From: Halictus rubicundus
Lineage: Eukaryota > Arthropoda > Insecta > Hymenoptera > Halictidae
Direction of reading: 5' to 3'
Assembly (NCBI RefSeq): GCF_050948215.1
Contig: NC_135150.1
Coordinates: forward strand, 19,571,943 to 19,635,942
Length of the DNA stretch: 64,000 bases
A program made the translations under genes and the position numbers. Below are positions 23,757 to 35,092 of the stretch, one piece after another (the stretch's first letter is position 1; each line of letters begins with the position of its first letter). Below the pieces are notes generated by a model. It made no database searches. It worked only from the letters and a program-made list of their open reading frames with translations, and was not told the origin of the DNA.

Positions 23757-24010
23757 TAGGGTAGCAGTCTGATCTGTTGATCAAACTAATTGTTTTAAAA
23801 ATTATTTAAATGTCAGGAGGGAATAGATGTAACAAAATGCCTCAGAGTTTGATTTGGAGTAGCACTCTGATATAGGCAATACTTAATTGATCAAATTGTT
23901 CTAAAAATTATTTAGAGATTAGTGTAAAAGGCTAGCAATCCGGTTTAGGGTAGCACACCGATCTAGAGAATAGTGTTCGATAAAACGAGTTGTTCTAAAT
24001 ATTATTTATA
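23757..24010 (+). repeat. diverged tandem repeat, about three units of 90-105 bp
   Basis: The motif g(g/a)gtagcA(g/c)(t/a)C(t/c)GATCT or similar, followed by TGATCAAA, TTGTTCTAAAAATTATTT and a GA-rich tail, occurs at about 23757, 23858 and 23947. The units are degenerate. Confidence 0.6.
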
Positions 24011-25424
24011 CACAAGGAGTTGTAAGAAAATGACCTAGATCTCTGCAGTGCGCTTCATTCGCAGAAATTGATCGCGGTATTTGAATAATTCATACACTCG
24101 CGGGAGGGTGTGGTTTCCGCGTGAATTTCCCGATAACTCACGGTATCACAGTCATCATCCGTGCAGCATGTCCGACGATTAACATATGTGTAGAACGCTT
24201 TCGGCCGTAAGTTCGATCTGGTACCCGAATAGAGCCGATAAGTGCACTTTCTAGCTCGAGCGCGTGGAGAATAGTAAACCGGTACAATTATTAATAAACT
24301 CGCATCTGGCCATCTTCGAGTACGATGAAACACGGTCGAAGGTTCCCAAAAAGTGTTCCAAGAATCGCGTTGCAAGCCGCAGAAATTCTTCATCGATGAA
24401 ATAATGTCGCTGCCGACAAGATGGCGGGGCGTCGTCCATCGGACCAACGCTCGAAAAAGGTTGAAGGCTATTCGGGCCACGATCATTCCCGTTTGCTGAC
24501 GATTCACGTCATCGACGACCTATTCGAGATTCTATCTTTCTTAGAATCTTGATAGTCTGCCACGTGATGTCAAAGTTCATGCGGCATTCTTGCTTAGTCG
24601 TTTACCCAATCTTTGAAACTTTGTTAGACAATTGAAATGTCTAATATTTGGTATACTCTCGGTTCATTTAATTTTGCATTTTGTATTAAAAATAAAACTT
24701 TTATTCGAATGATTAGAATTCATTTTTTCAGTCAGATATGTTCATTTTTGTTCTTCTATTTCGACTTGGTTTTCCCATTTGATTTCTGGGAAATACGAAA
24801 CCTGGAAGAATCGTAGCTATAATTGTGTTTTTTACTTACATTACATTACCAATGCTGATTTTCATCGTGCGGGAAGTCACACCGCACCTATTTCTGGAAC
24901 TGTGATTTCCGAATGCGATGTAAGGGACTACGTCAAGCCCTTCGCCGGGGATTCCCGGCTCGGTGTTGCGACAGTTTCATTACTGTTATAAACTGCGTGA
25001 ATAGCGGCAGAGTAACAAGGAACAACCAGCTCACGTATTGAACGGCTCCGATGACGTAAGAGGGATCTCCCTCTCGCAATGGAATAATTGGCCACAGGTA
25101 ATTAGAATTTCAGTTTCGTTTCGACTTAATGCTACCGCTCTCGTGTCTATTCCCACAACACGCTGACCCACACGTTTTAATTATAAAGGACAATTTCTAT
25201 AAATACTCGCCGATTCGTTTAACCATCTACCGATCAGCTTCTCAACAGATAAACTACTATAAATTACACTCAATCGACGCTGCGAAATTATATAAACCGA
25301 CGCTGCAGCATTAAATTTGAAAAGACCGAGCGACTTCGATACTTCATTACAAACAAATTTCCGACTATGGGTAATTAATTAATCTCCTGTTTTCGCGACT
25401 CCGTCGCTATCCCGGAAAGCAATA
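24011..25424. other. intergenic DNA between the two PVF-like genes
   Basis: No confident gene. A minus-strand ORF at 24055-24507 (150 aa) ends in a Cys-rich stretch; it is discussed among the findings but is not supported as a gene. Confidence 0.3.
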
Positions 25425-25638
25425 GGGTAAGGAACCCAATTACTGTGCTTATATTAATTATACTTATTTATAACGCATATTGAATATTAAAAAACAGAGA
25501 TAGATAACGTATGTATTAACTGATTTTAATGGAAAAAAATGTAATATCTCTTTTTTAATATTCATTATGCTTTAAAAATAAGCATAATTAATATAGGCAC
25601 AGTAATTGGCACCCCTACAGTAATTAGGTCCCTTACCC
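25425..25638. mobile_element. miniature element, GGGTAAGG-terminated family, copy 1
   Basis: Left end GGGTAAGGAACCCAATTACT. The right end, reversed, is GGGTAAGGGACCTAATTACT. An internal palindrome carries gaatattaaaaaa and ttttttaatattc. A second copy is at 28043-28229. Confidence 0.7.
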
Positions 25639-26925
25639 AAAACCACAGTGAGCAGTAATGGATTACTTATCGACGAAGCTAATTACTCAAACAGGTCCAT
25701 CAGTCAAGTAGTTTCTCTTTTGATTCTTCGTACCAATGTCGTAGGTTTGCTACGTCATGTCGCAACGAACTCTTACTATCCCCGTTCTGCAACTTGAAAT
25801 TTCACGAACGACGCTATCCGGCCGGTGTGAAAATAGAAACCCGTCGAACTCGGTGAATTTTAACTTGGCAATGATAATGCCCGCGATGACGCCAATCCCA
25901 AGGTCATCGACTGGTGTCGAGCACAACCCACGACCGAAACGGCGTACGTGGTTCGGTTCATAGATTCGCGACATCGTCGACCGGTGACTCAGTTCCACGT
26001 AAAACCCCCGCTAACGGATACTCGTGTAACCCGGGGCCCCCGATTTCGAAAATCGCCGCCTACACCCACTCGTCACCTATGTAACTGGCTCTGTCCACTC
26101 ATGCTCTTTCCCTCAGCGATACGCGCGACGTTATCCTTCTTCTTCGTGAAAAAAAAGACGGAGAACGTTGTGAACGAATCCTGTTGCAACCAGACACTAG
26201 GCAGACGGGTGCATCGCGATGACTCACTGCGACCTGTCGCATCATATAACGCCGCAGACCGAGGGAGAATGCATCACTATGTCTTGCCGTTGGTCCGGAT
26301 ACAATCTTTCTTTCAATGAACCGCGTTCTTGTTGATCGATCCGCGAGAACGATACCTTCTCTATTATCTAGGAACTTGTCGATTGGATCGATTGATTAGA
26401 GATTTCAGCGAGACTGCAGCTTGTTATCGCAATTTCTTTGGGTAAGATAAATTGGAGATGCAAATGACTGCAGTGCACCGAGGATGCGCTTTATATCCTG
26501 ATGTTGACTCAGGTGCGATCTCCTAAGCGATTGCTGCTGCAGCTATCTACAACTGATACGAGATTTCAGTTAATTGATTACGAACAAGTATGTAATATTT
26601 GAACGATAACGTGTAAGTCGAAATCTTCTTGCTCAGCAATAAAGAGAAATCGAAGATGCATCGAGAGGCTTCATCGGCTCTTGCGAGTATTCGCAAGGCA
26701 ATGTTCGACGAGGCGACAAAAAGCAGCGTTGAGCAGGAGAAGGGCCGTTGTCACTGCCACCAGAAAATTACCTGGAACGAAATTCGGTGGGTAGAAAAAA
26801 AAAGAGCTCGGGATGCAGCCGTTGCATCGGGGAGATAACCGCATGGAGACTGATCATTTGACTGATGACTGGTCGAAATCTACCGCGGTCGGTGCACAAA
26901 AAAGGGCAAGGAGAGTCGGTCAGCA

Positions 26926-26985
26926 GAGAGAACGAGGGAGAGAGAGAGAAAAGAAAGAGAGAAAGAGAGAAGAGGAAAGGACGAC
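26926..26985 (+). repeat. GA-rich low-complexity tract upstream of PVF
   Basis: Runs of GAGAGA and GAAAGA about 300 bases before the PVF TATA box. It could bind GAGA-type factors, but is otherwise simple sequence. Confidence 0.5.
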
Positions 26986-27247
26986 TAGTCACGCGACGTA
27001 ACGCGGTCCCCGCTTCGAACGGGAGGCAGGACCCACTAGTTGTAATTATAGTTATCTCCGCGATGTTCTCGGAATGCTTTGCTTCGACCCCTCCTTCGAG
27101 CTTACCGGGAACCAACAGAGAGACGGTGCGAATCGCCTCGAGGACAGGACGAAACCGAACGAAACTGCGGCAGATCCAAGTAGGAGAGACAAAGAGAAAT
27201 CACGAGAGAAAGAGGCAGGGGGTACCTGGCCGAGGATGAAAGTTACA

Positions 27248-27280
27248 TATATATAGAGAGAGAAGGAGAAAGAATTCAGA
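27248..27280 (+). promoter_or_regulatory. TATA box and initiator-like site of PVF
   Basis: TATATATA at 27248-27255 is followed by TTCAGATC at 27275-27282. The spacing of about 30 bases suits a Pol II start. The predicted 5' UTR is about 140 bases before the ATG at 27418. Confidence 0.5.
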
Positions 27281-27417
27281 TCGCAGAAGAGAGTAGTCCC
27301 GGGCTCTGCTCAATCGCGGACGATCGGTCGGAGCGAACGGAACAACGTCCACGGAAGTAGGTCCTCCAGTTCGTACAGATTCATTCAACAATTCAGCAGT
27401 CGATACCGATCCTGAAA

Positions 27418-28661
27418 ATGAGAAGCCTCGTTTTATTCGTGGTTTACGCGCACCTGGCCTTTGCGATGGTCGCCAGACATCACAGGTAATTACATTCGTT
27501 AACGCGATCGTGGCACTTTTCGAAAGAGGACACCTGAAGCGCGCCCGTACCAACGGACAGCTACTGCGTCTGCAGGTGTCTTCGTTAGAAATGCGAACGG
27601 TATTTAATGCGGAGAAATATGCAATAGGAAACCTATTAGTCGTAATTATTAGAATACTATAGCGTTAGAAAATCGATTAAAATTGTCGTCTTTTTATAAT
27701 CAGTGAACTTCGACAACAGCAAAATAATTCAGTGACTGTGATCAAAACCACGAAGTTAGAACTTATCAGAGGAATGACTTCTCCAACTCTTTTATAGTGA
27801 TTCTTGCATAGTGAACATAATTATTTCTTAAACACAGACGAAGAATTGCGTCATCCACAAATGACCAAAGTGGCAGTCAATGTGTTGAACATTGGGACAT
27901 CCTCAGTGGATAATCTGCATCAATTATAAGAAAGAGCAGTTCCACAAACATTGATTTCTTCTTTTAATAATATTACTGGATTGTACATAATGTACCAGTA
28001 ATATTCAATCATCTGACGTTTTTTCTACTTTGTGTTTCATCTAGGGACCCAATTACTGTGCATATATTAAAGCATAATGAATATTAAAAAAGAGGCATTA
28101 AATATTTTCATTAAGATCAATTAATATATACGTTATACATCTCTTTTTTAAATATTCATTATGCTTTAAAAATAAGTATAATTAATATATGCACAGTAAT
28201 TGGCATCCGGTAATTGGGGTCCCTTACCCTACCCATTTTTGCTATAAATGCACAAAATCCGCAATCTAGTGAATCGTGAGTTTCTCACAGAGAAAGATGA
28301 CGAATTTTCTCTGGATCTTTCCAGGGACGGTGGATACCTGAATCATGTGCAGCTAGTGCACGAATTTCGATGTTCAACTCCCCAGCCAAGAGCGGTACCA
28401 GTTGAGGAGCTCCTAACCGTCGGTCCAAGTCCTGACGAAGTTTTCTATCCAGCCTCGACGGTTCTGACGCGTTGCAACGGCGCCGGTTGTTGCCCCGATC
28501 CGAAACAGATTTGCGCGCCGATCGAGACCAGAAATGTCAGCCTGGTGTTCACGGTGAAGCACACGATCGACCGGCAACGGGACAGACACCACGAAGTGAT
28601 ACACGCGTTGGAGCACACGAAATGCGGATGCGTCGACAAGAAGCTGATCAAATTCGACTGA
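27418..28661 (+). CDS. Pvf: PDGF- and VEGF-related factor (PVF)
   Basis: Secreted ligand of the insect PVR receptor tyrosine kinase, which guides blood-cell survival and cell migration. Exon 1 (27418-27485) encodes a signal peptide, MRSLVLFVVYAHLAFAMVA. The donor is gtaatt. Exon 2 (28325-28661) follows a good pyrimidine tract, gatctttccag. The join is in phase (AG|G = Arg) and gives 134 aa. The mature part has the cystine-knot signature: FRCSTPQP, LTRCNGAGCCP, KQICAP and the terminal KCGCV. As in the neighbour at 21067, the VEGF Cys-II position is not cysteine. A continuous ORF starting at 28248 would extend exon 2 backwards through transposon sequence; I rejected that start because it lacks a signal peptide. 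AATAAA follows at 28883. Confidence 0.88.
28043..28229. mobile_element. miniature element, GGGTAAGG-terminated family, copy 2 in PVF intron
   Basis: Starts GGGACCCAATTACTGTGC and ends, reversed, GGGTAAGGGACCCCAATTAC. It shares the core palindrome (GCATAATGAATATTAAAAAA and its mirror) with 25425-25638. It ends about 95 bases before PVF exon 2. Confidence 0.7.
28240..28268. mobile_element. solo end of TA-flanked GACTGCGGAT family
   Basis: tgctataaatgcacaaaatc, then cgcaatcta. This is the reverse of the terminus TAGATTGCGGATTTTGTGC, directly beside the other element in the PVF intron. No partner end was seen. Confidence 0.45.
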
Positions 28662-28882
28662 CCCGATCGCCTAACGGTGTCCGGGTTTGATTGTAAAGTA
28701 GTCGCGATTAAAGTAGTCTGTCGTTCGTGTACAAAAAAGTAGCCGGTGTTCAAAAAAGTAGTTAGCGATAAGACGGCTTAAAAGTAAGACAAGTTCCTCG
28801 GTTTAGCACCCTTCAGGACTCCCGACTGTGATATTTTACTAACGTACTATATATATATATATTGTTTTCTGTTTAATATATA

Positions 28883-28888
28883 AATAAA
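28883..28888 (+). terminator. poly(A) signal of PVF
   Basis: AATAAA 222 bases after the stop codon, after a short (TA) run at 28846-28861. A GT-rich stretch follows (ttgtgttttattttgtgt). Confidence 0.65.
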
Positions 28889-29019
28889 CGGTCAACGTTT
28901 TTTAGAAGAACGTTGTGTTTTATTTTGTGTTTCGCTTTCGACTATTGACGAGACCGCAGTGAATACTGTCATCGGATTTAGTAGTCGGTTTTCGGCGTGG
29001 CCTTATTGTTAGTTGAACG

Positions 29020-29215
29020 TTAACACTAGAACTACCGACCAAAATGACCCTTGTCTTTTCTTTTACAATAATGTTGAAGAAATGTTTGGATAAACTTCTT
29101 CATTCAAGCACATATTACGATACAAATATTAGAAGATCCGAGTAAATCCAATCTTGTCATTATTATGTAGCAATGTACATCAATTGCGTCTAGCGTTCGA
29201 TAGTTCTAGCGTTAG
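29020..29215. mobile_element. TTAA-bounded miniature element, CACTAGAACTA type
   Basis: TTAACACTAGAACTACC on the left mirrors GATAGTTCTAGCGTTAG on the right. 196 bp, no ORF. A relative with the same outer ends is at 54260-54462. Confidence 0.6.
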
Positions 29216-29478
29216 ACCATCGCCAATTTATCAGCACAACACCTAAACGACGTCTAACCAACGCCAACGCATTCACTCTTACTAAAAGCAAGAAAACGGA
29301 AAAGAGTGTCGATGCTGTGCCGTTAACTGGACGTGCTTCTATTAAAATAAATCTAAATAATGTGAACATTTCGATGACGTGCTGCTAAGTGGACGCAGTT
29401 CTATTAAAATGAATATAAATGTGAGTATGTCGATGCTGGTTGTTGCGTGGGCGTTGCGCTGTTCAATGGGCAGCGACC

Positions 29479-32438
29479 TTAATCCTTCAGGTCGAAATAC
29501 TGTTTCGCAGCCAGCACGTCGCGTTTTATGCTCTCGTTGTCCGGTGCCAATTCCCGGGCAGCCTCCAGCTCGGGAATGCCGTGCTGAGGCGAGGACAATT
29601 TACAAAGTGCCGCGCCTCGTCGAGCGTGACACCTGGCTCGAGACTCTCGATTGCTCTCGCATTTCGGCTCCATTAGTTCCAGTGCCTGCGAACGGGAAAT
29701 GCGACGGTGAACGAGTTCGCCGAACGGGAGCAACCAGTGCACTTAAATTAATTAACCCTTGGACGGCGGTGCCACAATCCCCTTTGACCCAGACCGACGA
29801 AATCGTCTAAGTTTCTACCAATTAATTATTCTATTCCATTAGCAGCAGCTACTCCATATGTTTAATCCTTTGAGAACGAATGTCGACATCAGACATAAGT
29901 AGACTGCGGATTTGATGCATTTTTAACAAAAATGAGTTGGTGCAACTTAAAGCAATAAAGAGATTTTGAAGATTTAAAAATGTCGACGTACCATTTTCAA
30001 TTTTCTGAGTTTATTAACCCTTAACGGACCAATGTCGCCATATAAGCGGCATGGTACTTTTACTTACTAGGTCCAATGCCGCGTATATGGCGGTAAAAAT
30101 AAAAAAAAAATATAAATAAATATATATAAAATAAAATATAAATATTTTCCTTTCTATACATGATATAAAAATGTTGAGTCCACAGTTTCTCTTCTTATGA
30201 AAAATAGCTGGGACCTGGTGGGAAGTAAACTTGAAATACTTCCGGACCGTTAAGGGTTAAAGAAAGAAAGGAGCTTCTAAATGACTAGAGTGTCTTGTGT
30301 TTCATGCAGACAATTTTTGTTTTCCACAAAGATCCGCAGTCTAGATATAAGGCATTGATACATAATCTAGTTTTCTGAGGAAGACAGTCTTAGTAATTTA
30401 AAACTTCTTGTCCGCAAAGGATTAAAGAAATTAAGTATCGACAAAACTGTAGTCGTCCGAAAGGTCCGCTCTCCGAGGGTTAAAGAGTATGTTCATCGTT
30501 TTCTGGCGATGAAGTTTTACTGATCCTTTACTTTTGAACAGTCCTCTATGCATCTGCAATAATTCCCCAACGCATAATGAGCCGCCGACCGGTTTACGTA
30601 CAGCGACGCTAACTTATCGCTAATCTTGATGCCATATGTGTAAGCACTAATTGCTGCCAAGTGGTTTCCGATTTTGAAGAACTCGCTGAAACAAAACGTG
30701 ATCGATTAGTCAATTTATGTAGGCCAGCTTCGAGGAATTATATAACACCTTATCGGCGGATGATGCGTTAGTCAATTAAGTAATACTCTATCGCTGCAAA
30801 GTAATCATTTTTAATCATTACGGCAAATATTATCTGTAGAAATAGTCCCAATCGCGTCGATTTAAATTAAGCTTAGCGTTATAATCCAGTGTAACACCCA
30901 TAATCTCAGACAAAAGCTCGTTCCACACATACTCTCCTTTATTCTTCAACCACAGTGGATCCCGTTCTTCCGGTCGCAGGTCCGCAGAGTCGAATCCTAT
31001 CTTTCGTCTCGCCTCCGCTTGCTTTGCCAGCCACTAAAATTAACAGTATTTGTATAAAAATGCTCCTTACACTGTTACAGGCTACACTGTATACAGGATA
31101 ACAATTTCAAAAGGGATTACTTCTTGTTCCTCGAGATGGGAGCTTTCTCTAGCGGGAGTAGGGAACTTCCGGTCCGAGAAAGTGACGCTGATGGCACCCT
31201 TTTTTCGTGGTAATGGCACCGACTTCGATGGCTCGTCGAATATGCTGTTCCTTTTTACAAGCTTGCCGTTTATCGCAGCTTGCACAGACTCCCATCCGGG
31301 CCTCGAATTTTTCTTCTTCGACAATATTACTGATTTAGATTTATCATTCTCGTCAGAGTCTTCTGAGCTACTAGAGTCATCCGTAGTTTCCTCTTTATTC
31401 TTCTGTTTGATGTTTTCATTTTCCTCTTTTAGTTCAACGATCTTTCCATCGTCGACGTTCTTATTCTCGTTCGAATTACTCGGCGCTTTTTCCGGTTCCG
31501 GTACTTCGTCTTCAATTACTTCTGTGATTGTAGCGGTGCCCAATACTTCGTCGTCGGTCAGTGCTCGAGATTTTAATCTGTTGCTGTCGTCTTTGAACCA
31601 CTTCAACGGAGGCCTTTCGGTAAATCGATGTTAGAGGACTATTATCACGATAAACGACTATTAACACTTTATCTACTGGTAGTTACTGGAAATACACGCC
31701 GGTAGATAATATGTGAAAAGTTAAATTTTGTATGTAATTACTTGTAAGCCTTCCTGTTCTCCTGCACTGCGCCCTCAACTTCCGGTAAAAACGGTACCTC
31801 AGCCTTCGACCGCCAATCTTCGAGTTCCAACATGGCTTCCTTCCGATGAGCATTTCTTATCGCGTCGATTTTATTCAACGTAGCTGTGTTAATGTTGATT
31901 TGTTCTTTGACTGCCTCTCTTTGTAAATGCTGACGCTTTTCTGAAGAAGATTGTGGTTTATAAATACAGTATGACTTAACATTTGAGTAGATACTAACAC
32001 AACCTTGTAGCTACCCTTTCTAATTTTCTCCAGTTCTTCGGCCTTCTCTCGAGCACGCTCCAAAGCTTGGTTCCGATATGTTCTTTTAGTATCTTTGTCT
32101 ATATTTTCTATTTCGAGAGTAGGCCATTCTACACCAACTTTCGTTTTCTGTAACGAGATGATCGCTTCTTGGTCTGTAATGATGCAGTTGCTTTCCCTTT
32201 CGTTAATCTCGGTCCACAGAAACAATTCCAATATAAAGGGCGGAAAGCTAACCTGTTTATACATGTACCTATGCTATTTTATTTTATACATTAATAAATT
32301 ACACGGTATCGATACCTTCAAGTAATTATCAACCACGAACAAGTCCACATTCTTCGGATTACCCCTCAACGGTACATTTAAAATTACGAATTCTAACGTC
32401 TGTCTCCAAGTATAATTTTTGATAACTATAGCTGGCAT
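29479..32438 (-). CDS. DNAAF4: dynein axonemal assembly factor 4 (DYX1C1)
   Basis: Co-chaperone for cytoplasmic preassembly of axonemal dynein arms. Seven exons: 32316-32438, 32015-32252, 31742-31940, 31121-31613, 30933-31033, 30532-30685 and 29479-29685. All phases agree, giving 463 aa (human 420). Residues 1 to about 85 form the CS/p23-like domain (NYTWRQTLEFVILNVPL, VDNYLKVSFPPFILELF). The middle is charged and coiled, with an acidic Ser-rich insert (TTDDSSSSEDSDEND). The block FSDRKFPTPARESSHLEEQE then WLAKQAEARR matches the family. TPR repeats fill about residues 330-455 (GNHLAAISAYTYGIKISDKL, CHARRGAALCKL). The last intron (29686-30531) is almost wholly nested transposons. The acceptor before 31613 has a weak pyrimidine tract. 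Confidence 0.92.
29900..30343. mobile_element. middle element of the nest, TA-flanked GACTGCGGAT family
   Basis: TAGACTGCGGATTTGATGC at the left mirrors gatccgcagtcta at the right, flanked by TA. It is interrupted by the element at 30014-30260. Without that insert it would be about 197 bp, the usual size of this family. Confidence 0.7.
30014..30260. mobile_element. inner TTAA-bounded element of the nest
   Basis: TTAACCCTTAACGGACC at the left mirrors GGACCGTTAAGGGTTAA at the right, an exact 17-base inverted end including the TTAA. CCCTTAACGG ends with TTAA duplication are piggyBac-like. No ORF. The interior is A-rich. Confidence 0.75.
31661..31724. mobile_element. 64-bp TTAA-bounded foldback element in DNAAF4 intron 3
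   Basis: TTAACACTTTATCTACTGG on the left and, reversed from the right, TTAACTTTTCACATATTATC then TACCGG. It makes up half of the 128-base intron. Confidence 0.45.
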
Positions 32439-35092
32439 TGTCGTCTTGATTAATAGAATAAATTCGAGAATAATTGTCAAGCTTCTTGTTTACACAACTG
32501 CCATCGCGGTGTCTAAGAAGCTATTGATCAAACAACTTACAGTATCTGTCGGTAACTTTATGTATGTTAAAAAATATATATTATATTCCAGCGTGTTTGG
32601 AAAAAGATACAACGATATACAAGATTATACTATTTACGATCTGTATTTCAGACACATGTATACTTTACATTACAATTTCATCTTAATTCGTAAATATATA
32701 TTAGGTAAAAAATCAACAGGCTATGAATATACTGTATGAATTACTTTTAATTAAAACGTTTAAGAGTATTTGTTGACAATACTTTTTCATAGACAATATT
32801 AAAAAGCTGCTGTTCACGCAACTCCCACATTCCGTCTTTATGCATGGAACCATGAATTTTCCCTCTCTCCTGAGCAATAATTTAAAATGATCGTCAAAAA
32901 ACGTATGAAAGAACATTCAGATGCTATGTAGCTCCACAGAGATGTATAGGTTTTGGTTCTTGGGCTAGACTATTACTTTTGGACACAGTGTTTATATTTC
33001 ATCGTTAAGTCGCATTATCTAAGCCATTCGTTGAAAATCAACTACGAACTTATTGTAAATCAGTCGGTTTTTATCAAATGTCTGCTCCTAGAAAAATTGC
33101 AATACTATATATTCATAAACGAATTGCAGGACGTTCTGATCCCGAAGGATATATTCTCGTTTCACTCGTCGAACATACGCGCGTTTCCAAAAAACGAATT
33201 TTTTTGATTACCCTGAGACGCAAAATTGTTTTACTTTTTTGATGAAAGTTTTCTATTTTTTCTCACTCTTTCTCGTTTTTTTTTGTTCAGTTCCTACATT
33301 TCGTTGTACGTAACAACAGAAACAACAAGTATTAATTGTTTTTTTTTTCAATATATCGTGATATACGAAGTACCGTTAAAAAATGGAGGACCTTTGATAA
33401 ACGCTTAAGTTAGGAAATGAAAAACTATTTTCTATAAAGATATTATGACACTATAGTTATGCCTCTTACACGCCTTACGACATACTCAGTTTTTTTCGTA
33501 GATTACAATATTATTGATCGTTCCATTGTATGTGTATGTGTGTGGGTGCGCGTACGCGCGCGCGTGTGTCTGTGTACTATATACAGTGTGTATCAATGCG
33601 AAATACTTTGTTCCTGCGATGGTTTCGCGTGAAGGAAACTCAATTTCTTTGAGAGAACGTTACCACGCTTGAAACGGTACAAAGAGAAGACAAAGTAGTT
33701 GACATTGTACAATACCTTTAACATTATCATAAATAAGTATACGTACAATAAGGTACGCTCGTCCTACATAATGTCCAAGCGAGTCCCGCGATTATTACTT
33801 CCAGAATGAATATTCAGTTATGTGTTTTCTCGTTTGGTTACAGGTTTTTGTATCAACATACATTATATATCCACGCATATATAGGGACTTCGCTCGAAGC
33901 ATCGAAGTTTCCGTAGTACATTATACCTTTAGTCGTGTGTTAATCAAGATAAAAACTACAATGTCGCATGGAATGTCTAAAGTATACAAAAAGAACGCTA
34001 AACAAGTTCGTCATCACATAAGTTAAAAATTATCGTCGCAATAAAATCGACGTTGTGCGGATATCTCTAGTACTTCGTTCGCGCAGTACAAATTTTTCGC
34101 AAGTGTTAAAAGTAGAACGAATGTCTAATACAAATATTAAAAACGGTGGCAACGTGATCTCGCTAATACTTAATTCGGATATCGATTTGAAACGAAAGAA
34201 ATGCAATCAACTCACCGAACATTTTGAAACGTATCGGTCGAACAAATTTATCGATGGAATAAATACAGATGAATAGATTACTTTGTAAGTCGATCAAATC
34301 TACAAATGGGAGATTTTATAACACATGTCTTATTGACAAATTACAAATTCGTTGATAGTTCAATGATGTACATAGTAAATTCATTTTTTTCCCCGCGGAA
34401 TAGATATATTAGAATTCTAGCTCGCTATCGTTCTTGTGAAATAGATTACGAAAGACCGTTACTGCACAATCAAATCGATAGTAATAATAAATACAGAAAT
34501 AACATACATATATTCTAATAACGTGAAACTTGTATCGCTACGTAAAATATACTTACAATTATTTAAAAACAAAAAAAAAAAAGAAAAAGAAACTCTGGAC
34601 AATCGAAGGTTTATTACAATTTACCTAAATGGCTTGAATTTTTTTTTACATACATATCACATGTATATGTCTGGCATTGTAAAGCATGCGTACCAACAAT
34701 ACATGCTCTTCTCTCCACGAGTCGTATTCGTTGTTGCTTCATAAATAATAATTAATACAAATACTACAAAACGAATGAAGCAACACGAATACAAAAAGAC
34801 ATATAATATTTATATAAATAAATGCAAAAATTAATGACGAAGATTTAATAGTCGTGTATAAATAATGAAAGTTTAAGACTTCGGATAGCTAGGAATCCGA
34901 ACAAGTGTATTCACTCCATTGCGACCGCTTAGCCGCGCTAAAGAATTAAATACAAGACGGAAGAATCGAGAATACATACACTACGAACATCATTGGAATA
35001 TCGTACAGAAGATTTCCATATGTCACCGTACGACCTTTCGTGCAATACTATTGCATTTCAGATGGGCATAAGTACATAATTATACGCACAAA
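32439..35092. other. A+T-rich interval: DNAAF4 upstream and neurabin 3' UTR
   Basis: No coding signal on either strand; short ORFs lack conserved content. A purine-pyrimidine alternating tract of GT and CG dinucleotides lies at about 33530-33575 and could adopt Z-form DNA. The neurabin 3' UTR must occupy the right part. Several TTTATT (reverse AATAAA) motifs occur and none stands out. Confidence 0.4.

Larger units (their letters stand above)
29862..30425. mobile_element. outer TTAA-bounded element of a three-level nest
   Basis: Left TTAATCCTTTGAGAACGAAT. The right end, reversed, is TTAATCCTTTGCGGACAAG. It contains the next element at 29900-30343. The terminus resembles the 79-bp hairpin at 19569-19647. 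It lies in the last intron of DNAAF4. Confidence 0.6.

Noticed and set aside
28248..28324. Longer ORF start for PVF exon 2, or an extra exon at 27838-27905
   Set aside because: The phase of exon 1 fits only the acceptor before 28325, which also has the best pyrimidine tract. The upstream ORF part lies next to transposon ends, and the candidate extra exon needs weak donors.
29379..29810. 143-codon plus-strand ORF
   Set aside because: It lies antisense to the last DNAAF4 exon, whose minus-strand frame shows clear TPR-repeat homology and correct splicing. The plus frame has no recognisable domain.
31050..31634. 194-codon plus-strand ORF rich in Ser and Phe
   Set aside because: Mirror of the acidic Ser-rich DNAAF4 exon 4 on the minus strand.
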